A DNA stretch of 11,845 nt, from positions 1-11,845 of the forward strand of contig JBDIBK010000122.1 of NCBI GenBank assembly GCA_039812845.1, read 5' to 3'. This DNA comes from JACTMJ01 sp039812845 (GTDB lineage: Bacteria > Acidobacteriota > Terriglobia > Bryobacterales > Bryobacteraceae). The notes beneath the pieces were generated by a model. It saw only the letters and a list, made by a program, of their open reading frames with translations. It was not told the origin of the DNA and searched no databases. The position numbers and the translations under genes were made by a program. Position 1 is the first letter of the stretch, and each line of letters begins with the position of its first letter. Below, piece by piece: positions 1 through 8,914 of the stretch.

Positions 1-384
1 GCGACGCTGTGGGTTTCGAGCGATGCGGCGGACACGGACTTCTCCGTGAAGCTGATCGACGTCGCCCCGGATGGCTATGCCGCCATCATCGCCGATGGCC
101 AAGTCCGGCTTCGGTACCGCGACGGCTTCGCGCGGGAATCTCTGAACACGCCTGGGGAGATCGTGAAGCTGGAGATCCCGCTGTACTCCTCGAGCAACCT
201 CTTCGCGAAGGGCCACAGGATTCGGGTGGATATCAGCAGCAGCAACTGGCCGCAGTTCGAATCGAACTCGAATACGGGGGAAGCCGTGAACGACTGGACC
301 CAGCGGCGGAAGGCGCGGAACTCCATTTATCTCGGCCCCGAACGGCCTTCCAGAGTGCAATTGCCCGTGGTTCCCGCGCGATGA
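1..384 (+). CDS. CocE/NonD-type hydrolase, C-terminal part (5' truncated by window edge)
   Basis: The reading frame is open from base 1 to a TGA at 382-384 and gives the last 127 residues of a larger protein. They look like the C-terminal jelly-roll domain of the CocE/NonD (X-Pro dipeptidyl-peptidase, S15-like) serine hydrolases: a DFSVKLIDVAPDGYA strand followed by IPLYSSSNLFAKGHRIRVDISSS and an N-T-G-E turn. The next gene carries the same motifs in the same order (DFVARLVDVWPDGYA, then VPKGHRLRVDIASG, then N-R-G-T-G-E), so the two are tandem paralogues. The catalytic domain lies outside the window, so activity cannot be judged. A GTG at 46 is an internal valine codon of the conserved strand and not a start. 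The TGA overlaps the next gene's ATG (ATGA), which suggests translational coupling in one operon. Confidence 0.88.
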   Translation, partial: ATLWVSSDAADTDFSVKLIDVAPDGYAAIIADGQVRLRYRDGFARESLNTPGEIVKLEIPLYSSSNLFAKGHRIRVDISSSNWPQFESNSNTGEAVNDWTQRRKARNSIYLGPERPSRVQLPVVPAR

Positions 385-2156
385 GGATCCTCCTCCCACT
401 GCTAGCCTTCGCGCTGACTCTGACGGCGTCCGAGTTCAACTCGCACTCCGTGGAGACGCAGTTCGTGCGCATGCGGGATGGGGTTGCGCTGGCGACCGAC
501 GTGTACCGGCCGACCGTGGACGGCAAGCCCGCCGAGGGCGTCTTTCCGGTGCTGGTGGCGCGATCCCCTTACAACAAGGCGGGGGAGCGGGCCAAGGCGG
601 AATTCTTCGCGCGCCATGGCTACGTGTTCGTCGCGCAGGATTGCCGCGGCTTCCTCGCTTCCGGGGGCCGATTCGAGCCCATGGTGCATGAAGGACGAGA
701 CGGCTTCGACACGATCGAATGGGCGGCCGCGCAGCCATGGTCGAACGGCAAGGTGGGCACGCTCGGCGCGTCGTACCTGGCGCTGGTGCAGTTTGCCGCA
801 CTGATTGAGCAGCCACCCCACCTCAAGGCCGTGTACGCGGCCGTGGGGCCCACGAATTACTGGGCGCAGGGGGCGCGGCGAGGCGGCGCGCCAAGCGGGG
901 GATGGCCGGTGTGGATTTTGAACGCGGCCGCTCAGCAGGAGCGGGCTGGGGCGGGACAGCCTACGAGAGCGGGGCAGCCCGATCTTGCGCGAGCGAAGCA
1001 GTTGGAGGCTCTGGTGCTCCATCCCGGCCCGTGGATGCGCCAGCCGCCACGATCGCGCATGGAGACCTTTCGCGGGCTCGACGATTACGGCAGCGCCTTT
1101 CGCCAGCAATACCGCCATGCAAGCTTCGATGGCTTCTGGCGTGAACCCGGCTTCTGGCCCGCGGGCTATCTCCCTCGCTTCAAGGACGTACCCACGCTGC
1201 TGCTGAGCGGCTGGTACGATCCGTTCGCGCAAGCGACCGCGGACTTGTTCAGCGCGCTGCTGAGTGCGCACTCGTCCCAGACGCGAGGCATCCTGGGGCC
1301 GTGGCCGCATGCTTACGGCAAGCGGGAGTGCGGCGAAGCCGCCTTTCCAGAGGCCGCGCAACTCGATGAACCGGCCTTGCAACTGGCCTGGTTCGATACG
1401 TGGCTGAAGGGCAAGGCAGCATCCGGAGGAGCGCCGCTGCGCTACTTCGCGATGGGCGGCGGAGCGGGCCGGGCGGGAGGAACGTTCTACCCCGGTGGCG
1501 AGTGGCGGGAGGCGAGTTCGTGGCCTCCGCCGGGCGCGCGGGAGTTGGTGTTCCACCTCACAGCCAACGGCATGCTCTCCACGAAAGCACCCGCGAAGAG
1601 GGGCAGCCTCTCCTACCCGTTCGACCCGCGCGACCCCACGCCGATTCGGGGCGGGCGCTATCGCAATGGCTGCATCGTGGATCTGGATGAGGGCGCAGCA
1701 AGGAAGGACGGCATACGCTTCACAAGCGAGGCGATCGAAGAGCATCTCCTGCTGGCTGGGGATATCCGGCTTGAACTGGCGGTATCGACCTCCGCTAGAG
1801 ACGCGGACTTCGTCGCCCGTCTGGTGGACGTGTGGCCGGACGGATACGCGATGCCGGTTGGCGAAGGGCTGATTCGTTTGAGCCGCCGCGGAGCGGACGG
1901 ACGCCTGGAACGGATTGAGCCCGGCCGCGCATACCGGATCACCATTCCGCTTGGGCCCACGGCGCTGCACGTGCCGAAGGGCCATCGCCTGCGCGTGGAC
2001 ATTGCATCCGGCGCTTTCCCCGCCACCGAAATCAATCGAGGCACGGGGGAGCCGGAGTGGGAAGCTTCCGGGAACCGCGCCGCTCGTCAGACCGTGCTCA
2101 TCGGGGGTTCCGCGGGCTCCCGGCTGATTGTCACGGTGCTTCCGGACGCAGAATAA
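381..2156 (+). CDS. Exported CocE/NonD family serine hydrolase (X-Pro dipeptidyl-peptidase-like)
   Basis: This 591-residue alpha/beta-hydrolase resembles bacterial cocaine esterase and its many uncharacterised relatives, which cleave esters or amides; the natural substrate is unknown. Residues 1 to about 16-20 (MRILLPLLAFALTLTA) look like a Sec signal peptide, so the enzyme probably acts outside the cytoplasm. The catalytic set is visible: Tyr64 in RSPYNK (oxyanion-hole tyrosine in CocE), nucleophile Ser131 in GASYLALVQ, Asp280 in SGWYDPF and His310 in GPWPH. A cap region lies at about 165-260 and the C-terminal jelly-roll domain at about 385-591. The Gly usually found two residues after the S-Y pair is Ala134 here, a mild deviation. 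I chose the ATG at 381 because it gives a signal peptide and a 4-bp ATGA overlap with the upstream paralogue. No Shine-Dalgarno sequence is evident, consistent with coupling. The open frame upstream of 381 is out of phase with the paralogue. The 3' end overlaps the convergent glycosidase gene by 26 bp. Confidence 0.9.
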   Translation: MRILLPLLAFALTLTASEFNSHSVETQFVRMRDGVALATDVYRPTVDGKPAEGVFPVLVARSPYNKAGERAKAEFFARHGYVFVAQDCRGFLASGGRFEPMVHEGRDGFDTIEWAAAQPWSNGKVGTLGASYLALVQFAALIEQPPHLKAVYAAVGPTNYWAQGARRGGAPSGGWPVWILNAAAQQERAGAGQPTRAGQPDLARAKQLEALVLHPGPWMRQPPRSRMETFRGLDDYGSAFRQQYRHASFDGFWREPGFWPAGYLPRFKDVPTLLLSGWYDPFAQATADLFSALLSAHSSQTRGILGPWPHAYGKRECGEAAFPEAAQLDEPALQLAWFDTWLKGKAASGGAPLRYFAMGGGAGRAGGTFYPGGEWREASSWPPPGARELVFHLTANGMLSTKAPAKRGSLSYPFDPRDPTPIRGGRYRNGCIVDLDEGAARKDGIRFTSEAIEEHLLLAGDIRLELAVSTSARDADFVARLVDVWPDGYAMPVGEGLIRLSRRGADGRLERIEPGRAYRITIPLGPTALHVPKGHRLRVDIASGAFPATEINRGTGEPEWEASGNRAARQTVLIGGSAGSRLIVTVLPDAE

Positions 2157-5100
2157 CCAGCCGCACGGGGCCTTCGAGGCCGTTCGGCACCAGAGTGGGC
2201 ACGCGGTCCAATTCCGTTTGGTATTTCAGGCCCCAACTGCCTTTCGGATATACGGTATCCCCCTGCGATTGCCACCCGGCATCGGCGTTGGCCACCCGGA
2301 CGCGAATCCGGTTTCGCCCCGGCTTCACGAAATCCGTGACGTCGAAGCGAAAGGGCCGCCAGGCGCGCTGGCCGGCGGACTTCCCGTTTACCCACACTTC
2401 GGCAGCCAGCCCCACCTCACCGAGATCAAGCAAGAGCCGCTCGCCGGGCCGAAGCGCCGGGGCTGGGATGTCCCGTTCATAGATCGCGGTGCCCGAGTAG
2501 TGGGCCAGAGCGGTATCCGTCCACCGGAAGAGCGACAGCACAGACGGGCTGGTTCGGAAGCGGATGGGCTGGTCCGGGGCGTCCGCCAAGCCGACGAGGA
2601 ACTCGATGCGTTTCGCTCCCGACGGCAAGGGAACCCAATCGCCCGGCCGCGCGGACCGGAGCCGCCGCCCATCCGCGAACACCGGCGGATTCGACGCGAA
2701 GCGCGGCATGGCGAAAGCGGAGGCGGAGGGTGGCACGTCCACGCGCAGCCGCGCCGGTTTGGCTTCCATTGGGACAGGCAATTCCGGTCGCGGTGCCCAC
2801 ACGAGATCGCGCAGCGTTTGGCCGTCGACGCCGGTGATCCGGAAGAGGAAGGCGGTGGGCACCATGAGGCTGGGCTCGATCTTGAGGAGGATCCGGTTCC
2901 AGCCCTGGCGCAATTTCGCGGGACGCCGCTCCGCGAACGCATCCCGCATCTGGAGCCATTTCGGGTGACGGTGCTCATCCATCACCATTTCGCCGTTCAC
3001 CCAGACCCGCATTCCATCGGCGAAAGCGGCCAGCGCGCGAACTTCCCGCTCCTCGGGCGAATGGACGTATGCGAAGGCGTAGAAGACGCCGAGCTCCCGC
3101 CCCCGCGGCGTGCGCAGCATATCCCGAAGGGTCACCGAGTACGTTGGCGATTCGCACCACTGCCACCGAAGTTCTCCGTACGCTCCGGAGTAGGCGCGTT
3201 CCGGGTCAAACCCGGTTTCCGGAGCGTAGGGCCGATAGAAGCCATGATGATCCTCGTACGGGAACGGGCCGATCAGCCACCATGCTCGGGCGGAGAGACG
3301 CTCGGGAGAAAGCCAGAGAGGGCTGCCGTCCTCGGCATAGGCGTAAGGCACGCGGACTTCATTTTCCAGCGCAAAACGCCAGCCTTCTCGCGGCACGGGG
3401 ACCGATCGGACTTCGGCGAGCTCAGGAACCGTTGGGGCGGCGGAAGTCTCCACCTGAACAAGGCAGAACGCCTCCCATGGCTCGAAGCGGAGATCGAGAA
3501 CGCCGTCCCGAGCCGCGATCTGGCGGCGCTCGCCGGTCTGGGGGTCCCAGCGCTCGAACGCAGCGAGCGACGGCATCCGCAGCCGGATCTTTCGAGGCTC
3601 GGGGGAATCGTTCACCATCCAATACCACTCCACGCCATACGCGCGGCGGTGGGACCAGCGGATGGCGGCGGATTCACCCTCGATGATCGAAGGCTGGTGA
3701 GGAAGCGACCGAACGACCTCATCCATCACCGGCGCGAGATCGCTCTGGATTTCCCTGGGCACCAGGGTAGGGTTCATGTAATCCAGACGATCCATGAACA
3801 TCGGGCGAACCGGAAGCGCGAAAACCTGGATGCCCTCGACCTGTTGCAGGGAAGGCGGGAGCGTTCCCGTAGCGATCACCTTGCCACCCGCGAGCGCGAA
3901 CTCACGGATACGCGCGGCCGCGGCGAGGTCAATGTCCGTAAGGGGCGGCAGCACGAGGACGGAAAATTCCTGACCGGCCAGCCGCAGAACCTGGCCATCC
4001 ACCGACGCCCGGCTCACATAGTGCCGGTCCAGCACATGCGTTTCGAGCCGTCTCTTTTCGAGTTCAAGCAGGAGCGCTGAGTAAATGTTCTGCGTCTGGT
4101 CCATCGAGTTGGCCCACACGAGGTCACGGTGCGGCTGGTTTGTGAAGAGGACCTCCGCATTGGCGAACGCCGTTTCCAGGGGGTAATAGACGGCGACGCG
4201 GCTGACGCGGCGGCCGCTTGCGTTCATGAAGAGTGCGCGCCGCGCGTAGTCCGCGTAATTGCGAAACCAGGGCCAGAAGGGCTGGCCGAGAAACCACTGC
4301 GGCGGCCATGTGGCCTTCCCCGCGTCATAGAGGAAGTAGGGGCAAAGCTTGTTCGCGCCCCAGAGAAGAATCGCGTTTGTGCCGTAGCGCGCCTTTTCCA
4401 GGCTGAAGTAAGTGGAATGGCCCTGAAGCCCCTGGTTCTCCACCCAGAGCGGAGTGCCTTCGAGATCGGCAACGGAGGCGGGCTCGCGGAAATCCAGGGA
4501 CGAACGTCCGCGCTCCAGCAGGGCGTCCATCATGACGAAACTGGAATTGCGCCAGTGTTGATACATATCGCCCGCGCCGTTTGCCTGTATGTAGAGCTGC
4601 TCTTCGTAGATGGAAGTGCCGTGCTTCAGGCCGTGGCGCAGGCACCACTCATTCACCTGCAGGGAGAAAGATTCCGCGTAAAGGGCTGAGATCACATCAA
4701 GGTAGTCGATGCGGAATTGCCTCGCCGTGTTTGCATCGGAGGATGGGCGGGTAAGCAACGGCAGCCGGTGGCGGGCGTCGTAGCCCTTGCGAGTTTCAAA
4801 CTCGCGCCACAGCGCCGGGGTCCAGGCGATCTGCGTTCCATAGGCGCCTTCGTGGTCCGCGATGGTAAGTTTCAAGGTCTTCCCGAAATGGCGGGAGAAT
4901 CGCCGCTCAATTTCGCCATAGAAGAGGTCGATATACAGGGCCACGGCATTGGGATTGAGCAGGTCCACGCGCGTGTTGTGCCCGGCCACCGCGGGTTCGG
5001 TCCAGTAAACGGTGAGCAGCCAGCGGCCTTCGGGTGCGGTCCATTGGCGGGCCTGCGCGGGCTCCAGCAGTCGCAAGGAATCCACATCCAGCGCGTCGCC

Positions 5101-5625
5101 TTCCGATAGCCTGCCGGCCACCGCGAGTTCCACCGTCTCTTCGGGCCGGGCGGCCCAGGACTGCCCAGCCTCGAGCACAACTTCCTTGTGAGCGAGACGC
5201 CGCATCCGGTATTGCGGCGCTTCTTGCAGCACGACGCTGAGCTCGGGCTGCGCGGACCCGAAATCCCACAGGTGGCCCGAGGGCCAATCATAGTCATCCA
5301 GCAAATTGAGCGTGAAGCCCAGTTCTTCCGCGATATCCAGCGCCGCGCCAATCTGGCGCCAAAACTCCTCCGAGAGGTAACGCGGAGACATTCCATCCCA
5401 GGGGAGGACGGTTGCCTCGAAAACGCCCTGCGCCATCATCGCCTGCAACTGCCGGCGGCTTTCTTCCGGGGTGATCGTGCCGTTCCAGAACCAGTAGGGG
5501 GCAATCGAATATTGCCGGGGCGGGTCCTGGAACTGGCGGTGAAGCGCGGAGGCCGGGTCCCGCGCCAGACCCGGCCCGCTCGCCAGCAGAAGCGTGGAAG
5601 CGATCCACGACCTCCTAGAAATCAA
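2131..5625 (-). CDS. Large exported glycoside hydrolase, GH106-like (alpha-L-rhamnosidase family)
   Basis: From the TTG at 5625 this is about 1164 residues, normal for GH106, whose characterised members remove terminal alpha-L-rhamnose from pectic glycans. GH106-like hallmarks are APYWFWNG at about 43-49 followed by TPEESRRQLQAM, then LLDDYDWPSG near 109-117, an acidic HEGAYG near 258-263, YEEQLY near 340 and PLWVENQG near 392-399. A Rossmann-like segment follows (about 470-600). Then come two galactose-binding-like modules, one at about 785-930 (DGMRVWVNGEM, GWNRILLKIEPS) and one at the C-terminus (LDLGEVGLAAEVWVNGKSAG, FRFDVTDFVKPGRNRIRVRV). I do not assign catalytic residues. The start is uncertain. 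ATGs at 5679 and 5655 lie inside the receptor gene; the one at 5679 has AGGAG nine bases upstream but forces a 65-bp overlap. TTG at 5625 overlaps by 11 bp and gives a compact Tat-like signal, ISRRSWIASTLLLASGPGLA. The product is likely periplasmic or surface-located and co-transcribed with the receptor. Specificity could differ from rhamnose. Confidence 0.85.
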   Translation of the reverse strand: MISRRSWIASTLLLASGPGLARDPASALHRQFQDPPRQYSIAPYWFWNGTITPEESRRQLQAMMAQGVFEATVLPWDGMSPRYLSEEFWRQIGAALDIAEELGFTLNLLDDYDWPSGHLWDFGSAQPELSVVLQEAPQYRMRRLAHKEVVLEAGQSWAARPEETVELAVAGRLSEGDALDVDSLRLLEPAQARQWTAPEGRWLLTVYWTEPAVAGHNTRVDLLNPNAVALYIDLFYGEIERRFSRHFGKTLKLTIADHEGAYGTQIAWTPALWREFETRKGYDARHRLPLLTRPSSDANTARQFRIDYLDVISALYAESFSLQVNEWCLRHGLKHGTSIYEEQLYIQANGAGDMYQHWRNSSFVMMDALLERGRSSLDFREPASVADLEGTPLWVENQGLQGHSTYFSLEKARYGTNAILLWGANKLCPYFLYDAGKATWPPQWFLGQPFWPWFRNYADYARRALFMNASGRRVSRVAVYYPLETAFANAEVLFTNQPHRDLVWANSMDQTQNIYSALLLELEKRRLETHVLDRHYVSRASVDGQVLRLAGQEFSVLVLPPLTDIDLAAAARIREFALAGGKVIATGTLPPSLQQVEGIQVFALPVRPMFMDRLDYMNPTLVPREIQSDLAPVMDEVVRSLPHQPSIIEGESAAIRWSHRRAYGVEWYWMVNDSPEPRKIRLRMPSLAAFERWDPQTGERRQIAARDGVLDLRFEPWEAFCLVQVETSAAPTVPELAEVRSVPVPREGWRFALENEVRVPYAYAEDGSPLWLSPERLSARAWWLIGPFPYEDHHGFYRPYAPETGFDPERAYSGAYGELRWQWCESPTYSVTLRDMLRTPRGRELGVFYAFAYVHSPEEREVRALAAFADGMRVWVNGEMVMDEHRHPKWLQMRDAFAERRPAKLRQGWNRILLKIEPSLMVPTAFLFRITGVDGQTLRDLVWAPRPELPVPMEAKPARLRVDVPPSASAFAMPRFASNPPVFADGRRLRSARPGDWVPLPSGAKRIEFLVGLADAPDQPIRFRTSPSVLSLFRWTDTALAHYSGTAIYERDIPAPALRPGERLLLDLGEVGLAAEVWVNGKSAGQRAWRPFRFDVTDFVKPGRNRIRVRVANADAGWQSQGDTVYPKGSWGLKYQTELDRVPTLVPNGLEGPVRLVILRPEAP

Positions 5626-8600
5626 ACCGAAGCCCCAATTGCACGCGCCGGGCATCGCGCGTGCTGGTGATGCTGCCATAGTTCCCCGCTCCTAACGACG
5701 TGCTTACTCCAAAGTAATTCACCGCGTTGAGCAAGTTGTAGAACTCGGCACTGAGGCGGAAACGGGAATGCTCCGAAACAGGGAACGCCTTGGTTACCGA
5801 AGCATCCCAGATCACCATGGACGGCCCGCGAATCACTCCGGTGCCGGAGTTTCCATAGAGACCAAAGGCCGGCGCCGCAAAGGCTTTCGTGTTGAACCAC
5901 TGGCCCAGAGTTTCCGGCCCCTTGACGGAGACTCCGGTGGCATCCGGTCTGGTGGCAAGGCCGCGCGTGGAGGTGGAGAGCCCAGGGGTAAGAGCGAGCC
6001 CGGATTGCGCGGTGACGAACCCGCTCAATTCCCAGTTTCCGGCAAGCTGCCCAAGCAGATCGCGACGCCCCTTCAGGAACGGCATGGCGTAAATGTAGTT
6101 GGCGCTGAAAACGTGCGTGCGGTCAAAATCCACCGGCCCGCGGTCGGCACCCCAGTTGAGGGGATTCTGTACGCGCATGTCCCGCCGGGTCTGCGATTCT
6201 CCGACCGTCTTGCCATACGTGTAGACCGCCTGCAAGGCGAGACCGGAGTTGAATCTCCGCTGGGCGCTGGTCTGCAGCGAGTGGTAAGTGGAGGTGAGGC
6301 CGGAGTTAAACTCCGTGATTCCTCCGTAGCCGATGAATGGCCGAATCGCGTTCAGGTTCACCGTGTTGGTGTTGATGCGGGTGTCGAAATCGAGGCCGGG
6401 AGGGCGGCCGCCAAAGCCGGGGGAATTGCGGTCAATCCACACTTCCCAGTTGGTGCCGCGTGTGCCCACGTACCCGGCCGAAGCCAGAAACTCACCCGGC
6501 AATTCCGCCTGCACCGTGGCACTCCAACTGTGGACCATCGGGCGCTTGAAATCCGGGTTAAAGCTGTTGAGTGCCACGGGCCGGGGTGCCACCGGAATAC
6601 CGCCGCTCGGATCGTCCAGGCCGACGTTGTTCAGATCCACCCGGACATTGAACGGCGGGTTCAGCACCATGCTGCTTTGATTGGTGCCGCTGGCCAGGTA
6701 GGAAATTCCGTAGCCACCCCGGAAGGCCAGCTTGCCCGTGCCGGTGGGGTCCCAGGCAAAACCAAAGCGCGGCCCCAGCGCGTGGAAGGGTTCGGCAAAG
6801 CCGCGCGGCACCCCCTGCCCGGCGATGACGATGCCATTCAGGGGATCGTAGTTGGCGCCGGGAACCAGCACTCCATTGGAAGCGATTCCGGGCGCTTTCG
6901 ACGGATCAAAGCGGGCGGGATCGAAGGAACTCATCCTGTCGCCATCCACCGTCTGCAGGGGCATCCGGTAGAAGCGGAGCCCAAGATTCAGGGTGAGCCC
7001 GCGGCTTACGCGCCAATCGTCCTGGATGTAGGCTTCGGTCTGAGTGAAGCGGTAATCCCGGATGTAGCGGTCCCGGCTTTGCCCGTAGGTTCGGGCGAAG
7101 CCTTGCAGGAAGTCCGCCACCGGGTGGCCGGAGAAACTGCCGTCGAACGAGTACGAACCCATGGTCTGGTTGAAGACCGCCTGATTCTTCCGGTATTGCC
7201 ACAGGGAGATGCCCGCCTGGAAAGTGTGGCTTCCCCGGACGTAGCTGAAATTGTCCGCCCACGTGCTGTTGTTGTCCGTCGCGGGCTTCAGCGGAAGCTG
7301 CGAAGTTCCGATGCCGCCCCAGCCCTGGCTGAACGCGATGTTTGGAATCAGGTTCAGGTCGTTCGCACCGGAAAAGAAATCGCGAATCGTCAATCCCGAC
7401 GGGCGCACCGGGCTGGCGACATCGCTGCCTTCCAGCAGCAGATTGACGTCGTACCGCTTGAACGAATAGCTGAACTCGTTCGTCATGCTCGGCGAGATTA
7501 CGGTGTTGACGCGCGCGGTTCCGGTGAGGCCTCCGGAGGACTCCACCTGCCGCAGAGTGGGAAAGGGCGTGGCGTTAAAGAGCGGAACATTGGGCTCGAC
7601 GATCTCGACATGATCGTTCGCGATGCGGAAACTGGCGCGCCACCGTTCGGAGAAATTGTGATCGATCTTCACGGTGTCCGTGCGCGGATCGAGGCGACGC
7701 ACGCCATTGTTGATGTAGTTTCGGAAGGACTCGCCGCCATAGTTTGGCAAGGGGAAATAGGTCTGCAACAGCAGCGACGCGTTGGGATTGATGAGGCTGG
7801 AGGGAATCCGGTTGTTCGCAAAGGGCGTCTTGGTGAGCGGATCCCGAATCGCCGCGCCCGCGCGCGTGCCGTCGGCGGAGAAGTCTCCCCCGCGCATCGC
7901 CTCGGTGGGCGTGGCGGTGAGATTCACTTGCGCATTGCGGCGCAAGCGCCAATCCTCACTCCAGAAGAAGAACGTCTTCGAGCGGTCCCGGCCATAGCGC
8001 GGAAAAACGACCGGCCCGCCAACGGTGAAGCCGAACTGATTCTGCCGAAGCGGCGGCCGCGTGGGAGCGAAGAAGTTCCGGGCGTCCAGCTTGTCGTTGC
8101 GGAAGTATTCGTAGGCGCTGAAGTGGAGATCCCGCGTTCCGCCGCGGGTGACGGCGTTGATGACCGCTCCACCCGTGCTGCCATAGCGGGCACTGTAGTT
8201 CGCGGTTTGCACCTGCACCTCTTCGATACTGTCCAGCACGGGGATATGCGGATTCGCTTCGCCGTTGCCCACGTTCATGTTGTAGGCCCCGTCCACGAAC
8301 CAGCCCGACGACTTGTTGTTCACGCCATTGATCGAGACCACCGAACCCGGCGCGCTCAGGCCGGCGCCCGAAAGCTCGTCGGTTCCCGAATGGTAGACCG
8401 CGCCGGGCACGAGCATCGCCAGCCGGGAGTAGTTTCTTCCGTTGAGGACGGCGGTATCCACCTGCGCCCTGGTGATGGTGGTGCTGACCGTGCCGGAGGC
8501 GGTTTCCACGCGTGCGCGGCTGGCTTCGACGGTCACTGTCTCCTGGACCTGGCCAAGCTGCAGGGTTCCATCCACGCGCACCCGCGCCGTGGCGTCCAGC

Positions 8601-8890
8601 TTCACGCCCTTCACCGTGAAGGCCCGGAATCCGCCGCTGGTAATCTCAACGTCGTAGGTTCCCACCGGGAGGTTCTGGGCGAGATAATAGCCGGTCTCAT
8701 TGGTGCTGAAGTCGCCGGCAATCTGTGTGGCCTGGTTGACAATTCTCACCTTGGCCCCCGGCACCGCCGCCTGGCTCGCATCCGACACGGTTCCTTCAAT
8801 GGAGCCCGTTGTTTGAGAAGAGAGCATGGCGGCGGCCGCGAGCAGCGTTGCAAGTACAGCGATTGATCGAACAAATCCCCAGATATTCAT
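5615..8890 (-). CDS. Oar-like TonB-dependent outer-membrane receptor with N-terminal carboxypeptidase-regulatory-like domain
   Basis: This 1091-residue protein is probably an outer-membrane beta-barrel that takes up a large ligand using TonB energy. Residues 1 to about 25 (MNIWGFVRSIAVLATLLAAAAMLSS) are a signal peptide. A CarboxypepD_reg/CNA-B-like beta-sandwich follows at about 28-118 (GSIEGTVSDASQAAVPGAKV, TNETGYYLAQNLPVGTYDVEI), ending in the common QVQETVTVEA linker. A plug-like domain spans about 125-250 (LNGRNYSRLAMLVPGA, GSVVSINGVNNKSSGWFVDG, then YSARYGSTGGAVINAVTRGG). The rest is a long barrel that ends in aromatic GLRFDF, as is typical of outer-membrane proteins. This architecture is greatly expanded in Acidobacteriota, and the ligand cannot be predicted from it. 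I chose the ATG at 8890 because the signal peptide begins there; the frame continues upstream to 9001 but only through the regulator's 3' end and the intergenic hairpin. Upstream is a purine-rich GGGAAAGACGAAAAGCC with no strong Shine-Dalgarno. No SusD-like partner is seen. Confidence 0.92.
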   Translation of the reverse strand: MNIWGFVRSIAVLATLLAAAAMLSSQTTGSIEGTVSDASQAAVPGAKVRIVNQATQIAGDFSTNETGYYLAQNLPVGTYDVEITSGGFRAFTVKGVKLDATARVRVDGTLQLGQVQETVTVEASRARVETASGTVSTTITRAQVDTAVLNGRNYSRLAMLVPGAVYHSGTDELSGAGLSAPGSVVSINGVNNKSSGWFVDGAYNMNVGNGEANPHIPVLDSIEEVQVQTANYSARYGSTGGAVINAVTRGGTRDLHFSAYEYFRNDKLDARNFFAPTRPPLRQNQFGFTVGGPVVFPRYGRDRSKTFFFWSEDWRLRRNAQVNLTATPTEAMRGGDFSADGTRAGAAIRDPLTKTPFANNRIPSSLINPNASLLLQTYFPLPNYGGESFRNYINNGVRRLDPRTDTVKIDHNFSERWRASFRIANDHVEIVEPNVPLFNATPFPTLRQVESSGGLTGTARVNTVISPSMTNEFSYSFKRYDVNLLLEGSDVASPVRPSGLTIRDFFSGANDLNLIPNIAFSQGWGGIGTSQLPLKPATDNNSTWADNFSYVRGSHTFQAGISLWQYRKNQAVFNQTMGSYSFDGSFSGHPVADFLQGFARTYGQSRDRYIRDYRFTQTEAYIQDDWRVSRGLTLNLGLRFYRMPLQTVDGDRMSSFDPARFDPSKAPGIASNGVLVPGANYDPLNGIVIAGQGVPRGFAEPFHALGPRFGFAWDPTGTGKLAFRGGYGISYLASGTNQSSMVLNPPFNVRVDLNNVGLDDPSGGIPVAPRPVALNSFNPDFKRPMVHSWSATVQAELPGEFLASAGYVGTRGTNWEVWIDRNSPGFGGRPPGLDFDTRINTNTVNLNAIRPFIGYGGITEFNSGLTSTYHSLQTSAQRRFNSGLALQAVYTYGKTVGESQTRRDMRVQNPLNWGADRGPVDFDRTHVFSANYIYAMPFLKGRRDLLGQLAGNWELSGFVTAQSGLALTPGLSTSTRGLATRPDATGVSVKGPETLGQWFNTKAFAAPAFGLYGNSGTGVIRGPSMVIWDASVTKAFPVSEHSRFRLSAEFYNLLNAVNYFGVSTSLGAGNYGSITSTRDARRVQLGLRFDF

Positions 8891-8914
8891 GGCTTTTCGT
8901 CTTTCCCGTTCCGT

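Noticed and set aside
9..380. N-terminal extension of the hydrolase frame to base 9
   Set aside because: This stretch is coding in another frame for the upstream paralogue's conserved C-terminal domain, and the extension would bury the signal peptide.
402..1985. Minus-strand open frame of 527 codons opposite the CocE/NonD gene
   Set aside because: No motifs, biased composition, and the plus strand carries an intact catalytic set of the hydrolase family.
2169..2181. Short hairpin GGCCT-TCG-AGGCC near the convergent 3' ends as a terminator
   Set aside because: The stem is only 5 bp, has no T-run and lies inside the glycosidase coding sequence.
2128..4080. Plus-strand open frame of 650 codons opposite the glycosidase
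   Set aside because: Its composition is that of a shadow frame and it has no recognisable domain; the minus strand holds the conserved GH106-like protein.
5611..5616. AGGAGG as ribosome-binding site for a GTG start at 5608
   Set aside because: The spacing is only two bases and the GTG frame does not encode the glycosidase or any recognisable protein.
5768..8866. Plus-strand open frame of 1032 codons antisense to the receptor gene
   Set aside because: It lies fully opposite a clearly recognisable receptor, its translation has no family motifs and is rich in Arg, Gly and His, and long antisense frames are common in GC-rich coding DNA.
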